Positions 48,396 through 57,535 of a stretch of 64,000 nucleotides of DNA are shown here, piece by piece. The translations under genes and the position numbers were made by a program. Below the pieces are notes generated by a model that worked only from the letters and a program-made list of their open reading frames with translations, made no database searches and was not told the origin of the DNA. Position 1 is the stretch's first letter. The number at the start of each line of letters is the position of its first letter. The stretch is from Halopseudomonas yangmingensis (lineage in GTDB: Bacteria > Pseudomonadota > Gammaproteobacteria > Pseudomonadales > Pseudomonadaceae): assembly GCF_900114825.1 (NCBI RefSeq), contig NZ_FOUI01000014.1, forward strand, positions 1 through 64,000. Direction: 5' to 3'.

Positions 48396-48505
48396 GCGCA
48401 ATCCCCGGCAAGCGGTTCCGGACACGCCGTAAACCCATCCCTGGGGGCTCGCCGCTAGCCATCCCTGGCTATCGACGGTCCAGAACCGCTTGCCGGGGAT
48501 TGCGC
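48396..48505. repeat. 110-bp element with perfect 23-bp inverted repeats and inner hairpins
   Basis: The left arm (48396-48418, starting GCGCAATCCCCGGCAAGCGG) and right arm (48483-48505) are perfect inverse complements over 23 bases. The similarity extends outward imperfectly (TAATTACAGTG on the left, CACTGCAATTA on the right). The 64-bp centre folds further: TAGCCA/TGGCTA, and CCCA/TGGG. It lies just after the permease stop and upstream of gcv. It looks like a small non-autonomous repeat (MITE or REP type), or a strong terminator-like structure. Confidence 0.8.
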
Positions 48506-48537
48506 TTTCCGGCTCACTGCAATTAGTTAGTGTTTCC

Positions 48538-50166
48538 CTAATACCCGCGTGCCGAGCGGCGGATCAGTACGATTACCGGCAGCAGGCCGACCGCTACCAG
48601 GGTCAGCGCCGGCAGGGCCGCGCGCGCCCACTCGCCTTCGGTGGTCATGCCGTAGATGCGCACCGCCAGGGTATCCCAGCCGAAGGGACGCATCAGCAGG
48701 GTGGCTGGCATTTCCTTCAGCACATCGACGAACACCAGCAGTGCAGCACTCAGCACACCGGGCAGCAGCAACGGCAGGTAGACCCGCCAGAACACCGCCC
48801 AGCCATTCTGCCCAAGGCTCTGCGCGGCCTCCGGCAGCGACGGGCGGATTCGCGCCAGCGCGGTATCCAGCGGCCCGTGGGCAACCGCCATAAAGCGGAT
48901 CAGGTAGGCCAGCAACAGCGCGAACAGGCTGCCCAGCAGCAACTGTCCGGCCTGCTCGTTACCCAGCCATTGACGCAGCGGAATCAGCAACTGGTTATCG
49001 AGGAAGCTGAAGGCAAACATGATGCCGACCGCCAGCACCGAACCGGGCAGTGCATAGCCCAGATTGGCCAGCGCCACCGCTGCCTTGACCCGCCGCAGCG
49101 GTTGCAGGCGGCGCGCCAGCACCAGCAGTATCGCCAGCGTTACGGTCATTAAAGCCGCCATGGCACCGAGCATCAGGGTATTGCGGATCACCGCCCACCA
49201 GCGACTGTCCAGATCCCCCAGCCCGCTGCCAAACAACCACCAGAGCAGCTGCGCCACCGGGATGATAAAGGCCACCATCAGCACCAGCAGGCAGAACCCG
49301 GTGGCCAGCCAGCCGCGCCAGCCGGTCAACTGGTAGAGCGCACCGGCACGCGGCCGGTCCAGCGCCGGAAAGCGCTTGCTGCCTTGCGCCCGGCGTTCGG
49401 CAAACAGGGCCAGAAAGACAAACAGCAGCAGCAGACAGGCCAGCTGCGTGGCGGTCTGCAGGCTGTAGAAACCGTACCAGGTCTTGTAGATGGCCGTGGT
49501 GAAGGTATCGTAGTTGAACACCGAGACCGCGCCGAAGTCAGCCAGCGTCTCCATGATCGCCAATGCCGCACCGGCACCGATGGCCGGGCGCGCCATCGGC
49601 AAGGCCACCCGCAGAAAACCCTGCCAGGGGGTCAGCCCGAGAATCCGCGCCGCCTCCATCAGCCCGCGGCCCTGCGCCATAAAGGCACTGCGCGCCAGCA
49701 TGTAGACGTAGGGGTAGAACACCAGCACCAGACCGATAACCACCCCGCCAGTCGAACGCACCGGCCACAGCTGGAAGTCGTTGCCCAGCCAGCTGCGCAG
49801 CCAGGTTTGCAAGGGCCCGGCAAAATCCAGCACACCGATCATCACAAAAGCCAGCACGTAGGCCGGCACAGCAAAGGGCAGCATCAGCGCCCAGTCGAAG
49901 TAACGCCGGCCGGGAAACTGGCACATGCTGGTCAACCAGGCCAGTGACACCCCCAGCAGCACCACACCAACGCCCACACCACCAACCAGCACCAGGGTAT
50001 TGCCGATCAGCCTGAACAACTGGGTCTGCAGCAGATGCCCCCAGATCATGCTGTCCACCTGCTGCCAGCTCAGCAGCAGCACCAGCAGCGGCATCATCAC
50101 CAGCGCCGCGCTGAAATAACTCAGCAGGCGCCAGTGTGGCAGGTCGGGCAGGCTCTTGGGCAGCAC
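48538..50166 (-). CDS. Fe3+ ABC transporter permease (two-domain, SfuB/FbpB type)
   Basis: 542 aa with about twelve membrane segments in two related halves. Each half has a permease loop: EAARILGLTPWQGFLRVALPMARP in the first and EAAQSLGQNGWAVFWRVYLPLLLPG in the second. Fused permeases of this form belong to iron importers. It is downstream of the binding protein, across a terminator-like hairpin. An ATP-binding gene is not seen beside it. Confidence 0.92.
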   Translation of the reverse strand: MLPKSLPDLPHWRLLSYFSAALVMMPLLVLLLSWQQVDSMIWGHLLQTQLFRLIGNTLVLVGGVGVGVVLLGVSLAWLTSMCQFPGRRYFDWALMLPFAVPAYVLAFVMIGVLDFAGPLQTWLRSWLGNDFQLWPVRSTGGVVIGLVLVFYPYVYMLARSAFMAQGRGLMEAARILGLTPWQGFLRVALPMARPAIGAGAALAIMETLADFGAVSVFNYDTFTTAIYKTWYGFYSLQTATQLACLLLLFVFLALFAERRAQGSKRFPALDRPRAGALYQLTGWRGWLATGFCLLVLMVAFIIPVAQLLWWLFGSGLGDLDSRWWAVIRNTLMLGAMAALMTVTLAILLVLARRLQPLRRVKAAVALANLGYALPGSVLAVGIMFAFSFLDNQLLIPLRQWLGNEQAGQLLLGSLFALLLAYLIRFMAVAHGPLDTALARIRPSLPEAAQSLGQNGWAVFWRVYLPLLLPGVLSAALLVFVDVLKEMPATLLMRPFGWDTLAVRIYGMTTEGEWARAALPALTLVAVGLLPVIVLIRRSARGY

Positions 50167-50189
50167 GGCAACTCCGGATCAGAAAAACA

Positions 50190-50215
50190 CACGCCCGGCA
50201 CTATGGCCGGGCGTG
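50190..50215 (-). terminator. Rho-independent-type hairpin between the binding protein and permease genes
   Basis: CACGCCCGGC (50190-50199) pairs with GCCGGGCGTG (50206-50215), a perfect 10-bp stem; on the minus strand it is followed by TGTTTTT. This is a classic terminator that would let only part of the transcripts reach the permease, giving more binding protein than permease. Confidence 0.8.
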
Positions 50216-50259
50216 CAGTATAAACGCATTGTCAAACGCGAATATTGATCAGACGCAAT

Positions 50260-51261
50260 TCAGTCCCAACGCAGGCGATCCATCAGCATCACTGCCTCGG
50301 CCTGACGACGCCCTGCCACCTCGACGTTGATGGTGTCGGTCTTCATCGGCCCCCAGGCCGCCACCTCTTCGGAGGGCGCCAGCGCTGTGTTGGCCGGAAA
50401 CTCCTGATTGATGTCGGCAAATACCCGCTGGGCCGGCTCGGTGGTCAGCCACTCGAGGAAACGGATCGCCTCTTCGGGGTTCTTCGAGTGCTTGGTAACA
50501 CCGGCACCGGAAATGTTCACATGCACCCCGCGATCATTCTGGTTCGGCCAGAACAGCGCCGCCTTGATGCCCGGCTTGTCTTTCTGCAGACGGCCGAAGT
50601 AGTAGGTATTGACGATACCTACATCACACTGGCCTGCATCAATTGCCTCTACCAGCGCGGTGTCGTTGGCAAACACCGGTGTTGCCAGATTGGCGACCCA
50701 GCCACGGATGATTTCAGCGGTCTTCTGCTCACCCAGGGTTTCCAGCATGGTCGCGGTCAGCGACTGGTTGTACACCTTCTTCGAGGTGCGCAGACACATG
50801 CGACCCTTCCAGGCATCGTCAGCCAGCGCTTCATAGGTACTCAGGCTGGCCGGATCGACCCGCTCGGTGGAATACACGATGGTCCGTGCACGCAGCGACA
50901 AGCCGGTCCACTGGCCGTTGCTGGAACGGTACTGGGCAGGAATATTGGCCTCGATCACGTCCGACTTGACTGCACGCAGCACGCCCTGCTCCTCGGCCTG
51001 CCAGAGGTTACCGGCATCCACGGTAATCAGCAGGTCGGCGCGGGTGTTGGCACCCTCGGCACGCAGACGCGCCAGCAACGGCGCTTCACCATCAGTGATG
51101 TAGTTGATCTTGACGCCGGTGGTTTCGGTGTACAGATCGAAGGCCGGCTTGACCAGGTGCTCCTGGCGAGCGGAGTAGACGACCAACTCCTTGGCCTGGG
51201 CAAACCCGGTAAAGCTGGCCAGGGCCAGACTGGCAATGACGGCAGAACGCTTGAGGAACAT
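50260..51261 (-). CDS. Periplasmic Fe3+-binding protein of the ABC importer
   Basis: 333 aa from ATG 51261 (GAGG upstream). The signal peptide is [18 protein letters not shown]. The mature start [19 protein letters not shown] and [13 protein letters not shown] (a Tyr pair) are typical of FbpA/FutA ferric-binding proteins. A Fur-box-like sequence lies 35-53 bp upstream, so it should be induced when iron is short. Confidence 0.93.
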   Translation of the reverse strand: MFLKRSAVIASLALASFTGFAQAKELVVYSARQEHLVKPAFDLYTETTGVKINYITDGEAPLLARLRAEGANTRADLLITVDAGNLWQAEEQGVLRAVKSDVIEANIPAQYRSSNGQWTGLSLRARTIVYSTERVDPASLSTYEALADDAWKGRMCLRTSKKVYNQSLTATMLETLGEQKTAEIIRGWVANLATPVFANDTALVEAIDAGQCDVGIVNTYYFGRLQKDKPGIKAALFWPNQNDRGVHVNISGAGVTKHSKNPEEAIRFLEWLTTEPAQRVFADINQEFPANTALAPSEEVAAWGPMKTDTINVEVAGRRQAEAVMLMDRLRWD

Positions 51262-51295
51262 GATGAAGCCTCGTGATGGTGGACTTGCCGTAGAT

Positions 51296-51314
51296 GATAA
51301 TGATTCACCTTTAT
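51296..51314 (-). promoter_or_regulatory. Fur box upstream of the iron-binding protein gene
   Basis: On the minus strand ATAAAGGTGAATCATTATC matches 13 of 19 positions of the Fur consensus, with the right half (AATCATTATC) complete. It lies in the right place to repress the binding protein and permease genes. Confidence 0.65.
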
Positions 51315-51345
51315 AGTTGCAACTGCGTCCTCTCGTCACATCCGC

Positions 51346-52587
51346 CTAGACTGTAAGCGAGCCCCTGGCCAGTGCCGGCAGGTCACCCTCCAGCCCCATG
51401 GCGCGCCGAATGATCGCCGCCTTGAGGACGCCATGGCCGTCCATCCAGTTCATCCCGGCATTGCGCAACCAGCGCAGCGGCAGCGCCTCCGCATGGAACA
51501 GCCGCTCAAAGCCCTCCATCGCCGCCATCATGCCCAGATTGTGTCCGATACGCTGGCGCTGGTAACGCTCCAGCACCTGCAGTTCGGCGCAGGATTCGCC
51601 GCGCGACTGCGCCTGCATCAGCACCTCGGCCAGACAGGCAGCATCCAGCATGCCCAGGTTGACGCCCTGCCCGGCCAGCGGGTGAATGCTATGGGCAGCA
51701 TCACCAACCAGTGCCAGTCCCGGCATCACATAGCGTTTGGCATGGCGCTGGCGCAGCGGAATGCGGTAGCGCCGATCCACTGCCAGCACCCGCCCGAGCC
51801 GCTGCTCGATGGCTTCGCTGAGCGCCGCAGCAAAGGCCTGATCGTCCAGCGCCATCATTGCCTCGGCCGGCTCGGCCAGCAGCGACCAGACAATCGAGCA
51901 ATAGTGCCGGCCATCGCGCGACGGCAGCGGCAGGAAAGCCAGCGGGCCGCTCGGCAAAAAACGCTGCCAGGCCGTATCGGCATGCGGTTGCTCCACTTGC
52001 ACCGTGGTGACCAGTGCGTGGTGCAGGTAATCCCATTCGCGCATCTCGAAGCCGGCCAGGTCACGAACCCGCGACTGGGCGCCATCCGCTGCTACCAGCA
52101 AAGGTGTGCGCAGCGCCTCGCCCTGTTCGAACTCCAGCCGCCAGCCTGCATCCTCCTTGACCAGCACCCGGGTGCGCCGCTGGCCCTGTACGCGCACCGG
52201 CGTCTGTTGCAGCGCATCCAGCAACGCCTGCTGCACCGGGGTGTTCTCGATGATGTGGCCAAGGCGCAACTCACCCAACGCCTCGGCATCGAAGGCTATC
52301 GCACCAGTGCCCTCGGCATCCCATACGCGCATGTGCCGGTAACCGCACAGGCGCTCCGGCGGCAGCCGCTGCCAGACGCCAAGGCGTTGCAGGATACGTT
52401 CGGAGGCAGCACTGAAGGCGCTGACCCGCGGCTCGTAGCCGGAGGCGCCGGGCTGCACCGGCAAGCGCTGCTGCAGATCCAGCGCGTCCACCAGCAACAC
52501 CCGCAGCGGGCTGTCGGCCAGCGCATTGGCCAGGGTGGCACCGACCATGCCGGCACCGACAATGATCACATCCGCATCGAATTGCAT
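51346..52587 (-). CDS. UbiI/VisC-type FAD monooxygenase of ubiquinone synthesis
   Basis: 413 aa. The FAD site is VIIVGAGMVGATLANAL and the second motif is ALVGDAAHSIHPLAGQGVNLGMLD, the form found in UbiI/UbiF-type hydroxylases (UbiH has GNAAH). It hydroxylates a ring carbon of the quinone precursor. It follows ubiH, as in other Pseudomonas. Whether it is UbiI or UbiF by activity cannot be decided. Confidence 0.88.
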   Translation of the reverse strand: MQFDADVIIVGAGMVGATLANALADSPLRVLLVDALDLQQRLPVQPGASGYEPRVSAFSAASERILQRLGVWQRLPPERLCGYRHMRVWDAEGTGAIAFDAEALGELRLGHIIENTPVQQALLDALQQTPVRVQGQRRTRVLVKEDAGWRLEFEQGEALRTPLLVAADGAQSRVRDLAGFEMREWDYLHHALVTTVQVEQPHADTAWQRFLPSGPLAFLPLPSRDGRHYCSIVWSLLAEPAEAMMALDDQAFAAALSEAIEQRLGRVLAVDRRYRIPLRQRHAKRYVMPGLALVGDAAHSIHPLAGQGVNLGMLDAACLAEVLMQAQSRGESCAELQVLERYQRQRIGHNLGMMAAMEGFERLFHAEALPLRWLRNAGMNWMDGHGVLKAAIIRRAMGLEGDLPALARGSLTV

Positions 52588-52602
52588 GACAGGCTCTCCG
52601 TA

Positions 52603-53796
52603 TCAGCTGCGCAGGCCCATGGCGCGGCGGGCAAAAAGGGATTTGGCCGGTGCCAGCAGATCCAACCCGAGCAAGCCCAGGGTACGACCCACCCCCAGCA
52701 GGGTCTGGCGGTTGCTGAACAGCCGGGTCAGGCGATCACTGAAGTCGATGGTCAGGCGTTGGTCATCGCGCTGCTCGACCAGATAGGCCTGCAACCGCGC
52801 CAGTTCGCCAGGGGCGGCCTGTTCTGCCCACGCCTGCCGGATATGCCGGGCCAGCGCCATGGCATCGCGCAGCGACAGGTTGAAGCCCTGTCCGGCAATC
52901 GGATGCAGGCTGTGCGCTGCATTGCCCAGCACCACCAGATGCGGGCGCACCTGCTCGTCACTTTCGATCAGCTGCAACGGGTAGCTGGAACGCTCGCCAA
53001 CCCGCAACAGTTCGCCAAGGCGATAGCCAAAGGCCTCCTGCAGGCGGCGCAGAAAGGCCGCATCGGTCAATGCCAGCACCTGCCGGGCCTGATCCTCGGG
53101 CAGGGTCCAGACCAGCGCGCTACGCTGCTCGACCAGCGGCAGCAGGGCCATCGGGCCATCGGCGGTGAATCGCTCGAAAGCTTCGCCCTGATGGGCGCGG
53201 CTGGTACTGACGTTGGCAATGATCGCGGTTTGCCCGTAGGGTCGCGCCTGACGGTGAATCCCCAACTGCTCGAGCAGTCCGGAACGGCCACCATCGGCCA
53301 GCACCAGCAGGTCGGTATCCAGCCAGTGCGACTGGCCGTCACCCTCGACCTGCAGTCGATAGCCCTGATCAGCCGGCTGAAGGGCGGTGACCCGCGCCGG
53401 CGCCAGCCAGTCGATGCGCTGCTGATCCAGGGCGCCAAGCAGCACCTGGCCCAGCCAGGCGTTCTCCACCACATAGCCGAGTGCCGGCACCCCTTCCTGC
53501 TCGGCATGCATGCGCAGCATGCCGGGATGGCCACGGTCGGACACATGGATATGGCGGATCGGCTCGGCACGCTCGGCCAGCTGCGACCACACACCCAGTT
53601 CGCGCAACAGCTGGCTGCTGCCCCAGGACAGGGCGGTGGAACGGGCATCGTAACTGGGTTGCCAGGCATTGGCAGCGGGCGGCAGCGCCTCGATCAGGCG
53701 GATGCGCCAGTCACGCCCGGCATCGCTGCGCTGCAGTGCCAGCGCCAGGCTGGCACCAACCATGCCACCGCCGACAATGCTGATCACCCCGGCCAT
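52603..53796 (-). CDS. ubiH: 2-octaprenyl-6-methoxyphenol hydroxylase
   Basis: 397 aa. VISIVGGGMVGASLALAL binds FAD, and LGNAAHSLHPIAGQGFNLSLRDAMALA is the UbiH-specific form of the second motif. It starts 2 nt after the pepP stop and is followed by the UbiI-type gene, the conserved pepP-ubiH-visC order. Confidence 0.94.
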   Translation of the reverse strand: MAGVISIVGGGMVGASLALALQRSDAGRDWRIRLIEALPPAANAWQPSYDARSTALSWGSSQLLRELGVWSQLAERAEPIRHIHVSDRGHPGMLRMHAEQEGVPALGYVVENAWLGQVLLGALDQQRIDWLAPARVTALQPADQGYRLQVEGDGQSHWLDTDLLVLADGGRSGLLEQLGIHRQARPYGQTAIIANVSTSRAHQGEAFERFTADGPMALLPLVEQRSALVWTLPEDQARQVLALTDAAFLRRLQEAFGYRLGELLRVGERSSYPLQLIESDEQVRPHLVVLGNAAHSLHPIAGQGFNLSLRDAMALARHIRQAWAEQAAPGELARLQAYLVEQRDDQRLTIDFSDRLTRLFSNRQTLLGVGRTLGLLGLDLLAPAKSLFARRAMGLRS

Positions 53797-53798
53797 GC

Positions 53799-55130
53799 TC
53801 AGTGCTCCCCGCTGCGCGCCGCAGCCATCAGCGCCTCGATCTCGTCGATCTCGCGCGGCACATCGCCGGTAAGAATCTCGCAGCCATTACGGGTAACCAG
53901 CACGTCGTCCTCGATACGCACGCCGATGCCACGCCACTTGCGCGCCACGTCGCTGTTGTCCTGGGCGATATAGATACCGGGCTCGACGGTCATCAACATG
54001 CCCGGTTCGAGCACCCGCCATTCACCACCCACACGGTACTCGCCGACATCGTGCACATCCATGCCCAGCCAGTGACCGACCCGGTGCATGTAGAACGGCC
54101 GGTAGGCCTCGGCGGCTACAAGCTCATCCACCTCGCCCTGCAGCAGCCCCAGCTCTATAAGGCCGGCGGTAATCACCCGCACCGAGGCCTCATGCACCTC
54201 GTTCCAGTGCCGCCCCGGTGCAATCACCGCAAAGGCGGCGCGCTGGGCATCCAGCACCAGTTGGTAGATGGCCCGCTGCTCGGCGGAAAAGCGCCCGTTG
54301 GCCGGGAAGGTGCGGGTGATGTCGCTGGCATAGCAGTCCAGCTCGCAGCCGGCATCAATCAGCACCAGATCGCCATCACGGATCTGACTGGTGTTTTCCG
54401 TGTAGTGCAGGATGCAGGCATTGCGGCCGGCAGCGACGATCGACGAATAAGCCGGGGCACGGCTGCCGCTGCGCATGAATTCGTGTATCAGCTCGGCCTC
54501 CAGCTGGTATTCATGGAGACCGGGGCGGCAGATCTGCATGGCGCGGACATGCGCCCGCGCGGAAATTTTTGCCGCCTCGCGCATTACCTTGAGTTCCGCC
54601 GCGCTTTTGTACAGGCGCAGGTCGTGCAACAGATGATCAAGGGCCTCGAACTCGTTCGGTGGCTGCGCGCCAAGGCGCGCCTTGCTGCGGATGCTGTTGA
54701 TCCAGCCGGTCAGCCGGCGATCGAACTCGGGGTTGGCACCCATCGCGTAGTAGACCCGCTCGCGCCCCTCGATCAGGCCGGGCAGGATGTCGTCGATATC
54801 GCTGATCGGGAAGGCATCATCGGCGCCATAGCTGGCCACCGCGCCCTCCTGACCGGCCCGGTAGCCGTCCCACAGCTCGCGCTCGGGATCACGCTCACGG
54901 CAGAACAGTACGAACTCGCCGTGCGCCCGACCGGGAATCAGAACCGCCACCGCCTCCGGTTCGGGAAAACCGGTCAAATACTGGAAATCGCTGTCCTGCC
55001 GGTAGGGGTATTCAGTGTCGCGGTTGCGCGTGCGTACTTGCGCCGCTGGCAACACGGCGATGCTGTTCGGCACCATCTGCGCCATCAGCGCCTTGCGCCG
55101 ACGACTGTATTCCTGTCGGGGGATCTGCAT
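53799..55130 (-). CDS. pepP: Xaa-Pro aminopeptidase P
   Basis: 443 aa. The M24B metal ligands are all present: DAGCELDCYASDITRTFP (two Asp), HRVGHWLGMDVHD (His), TVEPGIYI (Glu) and GVRIEDDVLV (Glu). It releases an N-terminal residue before proline. It heads into ubiH. Confidence 0.95.
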   Translation of the reverse strand: MQIPRQEYSRRRKALMAQMVPNSIAVLPAAQVRTRNRDTEYPYRQDSDFQYLTGFPEPEAVAVLIPGRAHGEFVLFCRERDPERELWDGYRAGQEGAVASYGADDAFPISDIDDILPGLIEGRERVYYAMGANPEFDRRLTGWINSIRSKARLGAQPPNEFEALDHLLHDLRLYKSAAELKVMREAAKISARAHVRAMQICRPGLHEYQLEAELIHEFMRSGSRAPAYSSIVAAGRNACILHYTENTSQIRDGDLVLIDAGCELDCYASDITRTFPANGRFSAEQRAIYQLVLDAQRAAFAVIAPGRHWNEVHEASVRVITAGLIELGLLQGEVDELVAAEAYRPFYMHRVGHWLGMDVHDVGEYRVGGEWRVLEPGMLMTVEPGIYIAQDNSDVARKWRGIGVRIEDDVLVTRNGCEILTGDVPREIDEIEALMAAARSGEH

Positions 55131-55147
55131 CAGGGGTCTCCGGGGTA

Positions 55148-55720
55148 TCAGTGCAGGGCGGCCGGCGGCTGGTCATCGCGCTCGGACGGCTGGCATTCGC
55201 TGAATACCAGCAGGCTGGCCATGCGCACATATTCGACCAGTTCCATAAAGTCGGATTCCGCCTGGTCCGAATCCTCTTCCTCACCCTGAATCTGGGCGAT
55301 AGCGGCAAAGTCGGCGAGCACACCTTCGACTTCTTCGGTCAACGCCGCCTCGCGCGGGACCAGACCGAAGCCGCCAAGAAAGCCCTGACACCAGCGCCCC
55401 AGCGCCTCGCTGCGCAGCAGCATCGGCTGACTGTCGTCGGGCAGCAGCAGGGTGAACTCGAAACCGCTGCCAGCCAGTAGTGCCAGACTGGCATCCTGCA
55501 GCTGGATCAGCAGCAGCTTGCCCGCCTCGTTGGCGCTCTGGGTAGCCTCTGCAAGTTCACTGGCCAGATTCAGCCAGGTGGCATGATCAAACCGCGTGCC
55601 GGCGGCCAACCGGCCAACCAGATGGCCGTGCAGCTCCGCGGGCGAGCCGCTGGCAGCCATGTCGGCAAATACGTCGAGATAACGATCAAATTCGAATACG
55701 GCGGGCAGGGCAGGCATCAT
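55148..55720 (-). CDS. YgfB/UPF0149 family protein
   Basis: 190 aa, acidic and helical: SPAELHGHLVGRLAAGTRF, WCQGFLGGFGL and LMELVEYVRMASLLVFSE are the family blocks. In P. aeruginosa the ortholog by position is reported to dampen the alpA/ampDh3 stress pathway; here this is inference by family and place. It lies 17 bp upstream of pepP. Confidence 0.87.
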   Translation of the reverse strand: MMPALPAVFEFDRYLDVFADMAASGSPAELHGHLVGRLAAGTRFDHATWLNLASELAEATQSANEAGKLLLIQLQDASLALLAGSGFEFTLLLPDDSQPMLLRSEALGRWCQGFLGGFGLVPREAALTEEVEGVLADFAAIAQIQGEEEDSDQAESDFMELVEYVRMASLLVFSECQPSERDDQPPAALH

Positions 55721-55912
55721 CTAGGGCCTCGAAACGTGAGCAACCGCGCAAGGATAACAGAAGCAGCCCCCGGCTTGCTGCCAGCCGCCGTGCGGCGCTT
55801 TGACCGCCGCCAGCGGCCTGCTATAGTGGCCGGCAGATCAAACGGCCGGGAAGCTGTTTGCCTTCCGGCACCATCGCCACCCCACTCCATTCGTCTGGAC
55901 TTGCCTACGCCC

Positions 55913-56122
55913 ATGGATCAATCCGACATCACCGCTCTGGCTGCGCGGGTCAACCAATTGATCGATCTGTGCCTGCACCTGCAACAGCAGAACCAGCACC
56001 TGCTGTCGCAGGAAAGACACTGGCGTGAAGAACGCCAGCAACTGATCGAGAAGAACGATCTGGCCCGACAGAAGGTCGAAGCCATGATCATCCGCCTGAA
56101 AGCCCTGGAGCACGATGCATGA
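55913..56122 (+). CDS. Small coiled-coil protein (TIGR02449/ZapB-like)
   Basis: 69 aa, almost all one coiled coil: MDQSDITALAARVNQLIDLC, QQQNQHLLSQERHW. It overlaps zapA by 4 bp (ATGA). Its place before zapA and its shape fit the TIGR02449 family, which resembles the division factor ZapB. Confidence 0.8.
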   Translation: MDQSDITALAARVNQLIDLCLHLQQQNQHLLSQERHWREERQQLIEKNDLARQKVEAMIIRLKALEHDA

Positions 56123-56424
56123 CCCAGCCGTCGACCGTCACCCTGCATATCCTCGACAAGGAATACCGCGTCAGCTGCCCCCCGGAGGAGCGTTATAATC
56201 TGGAGCAGGCTGCACGCCATCTGGATGAAACCATGCGAGAGATTCGCAGCAGCGGCAAGGTTGTAGGCGTGGAACGTATTGCAGTGATGGCAGCACTCAA
56301 TATCAGTCATGCAATGATTACCGGCAGTCGCAGCCACGATGAACAGTCAGGCCGCCAGCAACAGATGATCGATGATCTGGTCAAACGTCTTGACCAGATA
56401 CTGTCCCCCGGCCAGGCGGTTTAG
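56119..56424 (+). CDS. zapA: Cell division protein ZapA
   Basis: 101 aa: VTLHILDKEYRVSCPPEE at the start, LEQAARHLDETMREIRSSGKVVGVERIAVMAALNISHAM in the middle and a C-terminal coiled coil. It binds and crosslinks FtsZ filaments. A small hairpin ACCCAAG/CTTGGGT (56425-56441) follows. Confidence 0.94.
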   Translation: MTQPSTVTLHILDKEYRVSCPPEERYNLEQAARHLDETMREIRSSGKVVGVERIAVMAALNISHAMITGSRSHDEQSGRQQQMIDDLVKRLDQILSPGQAV

Positions 56425-56458
56425 ACCCAAGCCGCTTGGGTAAGCCTCCGGACTCAGG

Positions 56459-56464
56459 TATAGT
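56459..56464 (+). promoter_or_regulatory. -10 element of the 6S RNA promoter
   Basis: TATAGT, 7 bp upstream of the expected 5' end of 6S RNA (about 56471). Confidence 0.55.
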
Positions 56465-56470
56465 GAATTC

Positions 56471-56648
56471 GTCCCTGGGGTGTTTGCCAGTCGGAGATGT
56501 CCCTGAGCCGATACTTCTGTACCAGGGGGGTGGCCGTCGCGGCGGTGTGCATGTCCGCTCGCCGGAAAGCCTGAAGCCGCACCCTGCTCTCCGCCTTGAA
56601 CTTTCGGGTTCAAGGGCTAACCCGACAGCGGCATTCCCGGGGATTCCA
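56471..56648 (+). ncRNA. ssrS: 6S RNA
   Basis: The closing stem pairs the start GTCCCTGGGGTG with the end GGCATTCCCGGGGATT. The conserved inner blocks of Pseudomonas 6S RNA are present: GCCAGTCGGAGATGTCCCTGA, GTGTGCATGTCCGCT, and CCTTGAACTTTCGGGTTCAA, which is a stem with the loop CTTTC. Its place between zapA and the 5-formyl-THF cyclo-ligase gene is the universal one. It binds the sigma-70 RNA polymerase and imitates an open promoter. The ends may be off by a few bases. Confidence 0.92.
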
Positions 56649-56664
56649 GTTTGCCTTGTCCAGC

Positions 56665-57261
56665 ATGACAGACTCACGCCAATCACTTCGCCGTAAACTG
56701 CGAGAAGCGCGCCGCGCCCTTACTCCGCGTCAGCAGCGTGACGCCAGCCGCGCCCTGGAGCGCCTGCTTGGCGGCAGCATGCTTTTTCTGCGCAGCCGTC
56801 ACATTGCTTTCTATCTGGCCAATGACGGTGAAATCGATCCACAGCGACTGCTGCAAAAAGCCCGACGCCAGGGCAAACACTGCTATCTGCCGGTAGTTGC
56901 TGGCTGGCCCCGCCGGCGCATGCAATTCCAGCGCCTCACCGCAGACACCCGCTGGCATACCAACCGCTTTGGTATCCGTGAGCCTGTTGCCAACCCTCGA
57001 CAACAGGTAGCGCTCTGGCGTCTGCAGCTCCTGCTGATGCCGCTGGTTGGCTTTGATGCGCAGGGCAACCGCTTGGGCATGGGTGGCGGCTTTTATGACA
57101 GAGCGCTGGCCTGGCGGCGCCTCCGGCGCAACTGGCCAGGACCGCAACTGGTCGGCCTGGCTCACCATTGCCAGCAGGTTGACCGGCTCCCGATTGCCGA
57201 CTGGGATATCCCGGCAGATCTTATAGCCAGCGACCGGCAGCTGCTGTTCAAGGGGCGTTGA
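56665..57261 (+). CDS. 5-formyltetrahydrofolate cyclo-ligase
   Basis: 198 aa from ATG 56665, just after the 6S RNA. LRRKLREARRALTPRQ at the start, HIAFYLANDGEIDP and PLVGFDAQGNRLGMGGGFYDRALA, the ATP-binding block, are all typical. It turns 5-formyl-THF to 5,10-methenyl-THF. Often called fau or ygfA. Confidence 0.93.
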   Translation: MTDSRQSLRRKLREARRALTPRQQRDASRALERLLGGSMLFLRSRHIAFYLANDGEIDPQRLLQKARRQGKHCYLPVVAGWPRRRMQFQRLTADTRWHTNRFGIREPVANPRQQVALWRLQLLLMPLVGFDAQGNRLGMGGGFYDRALAWRRLRRNWPGPQLVGLAHHCQQVDRLPIADWDIPADLIASDRQLLFKGR

Positions 57262-57376
57262 GCGTCGAACCATTTCCGGCAGAACGCTCGAAATAACTTT
57301 CCGTATAGCCTGTGGTCACTATTCCCAGTCCGAAAATCAGAACCAGAACCCATAGAAGATCGGGCTTGCGCCGCAT
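57248..57376 (-). CDS. Small single-span membrane protein
   Basis: 42 aa from ATG 57376, with GGAGG 6 nt upstream. MRRKPDLLWVLVLIFGLGIV is a basic start and one membrane helix; a short polar end follows. It overlaps the end of the cyclo-ligase gene by 14 bp. Similar small proteins sit in this place in other Pseudomonas, from memory. Function unknown. Confidence 0.65.
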   Translation of the reverse strand: MRRKPDLLWVLVLIFGLGIVTTGYTESYFERSAGNGSTLNAP

Positions 57377-57535
57377 GGTTGCCTCCATTTCAATGCTTAA
57401 GGGCAATCTTGTTGTTGATGCCTCGATACTTGATGGCCAAGAGCCATGAGACATTCCCGCTTTTGGTATCACGAGCGAAGGCTTTATTACCCCTGAAAAC
57501 AGAATCTGTCAACACCCCCTTCACAGGTAACGCGC

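Larger units (their letters stand above)
48230..48537. other. Intergenic stretch between gcvT and the iron permease
   Basis: About 310 bases without a gene. It holds the gcv promoter (48301-48329) and a structured element bounded by 23-bp inverted repeats (48396-48505). The rest shows no clear site. Confidence 0.6.

Noticed and set aside
48230-48400. Glycine riboswitch before gcvT
   Set aside because: The conserved tandem aptamer cores are not visible on the minus strand; only a sigma-70-type promoter is seen.
51433-53973. 846-codon plus-strand frame
   Set aside because: Antisense to the UbiI-like gene and ubiH, both with clear motifs; the frame has no family features.
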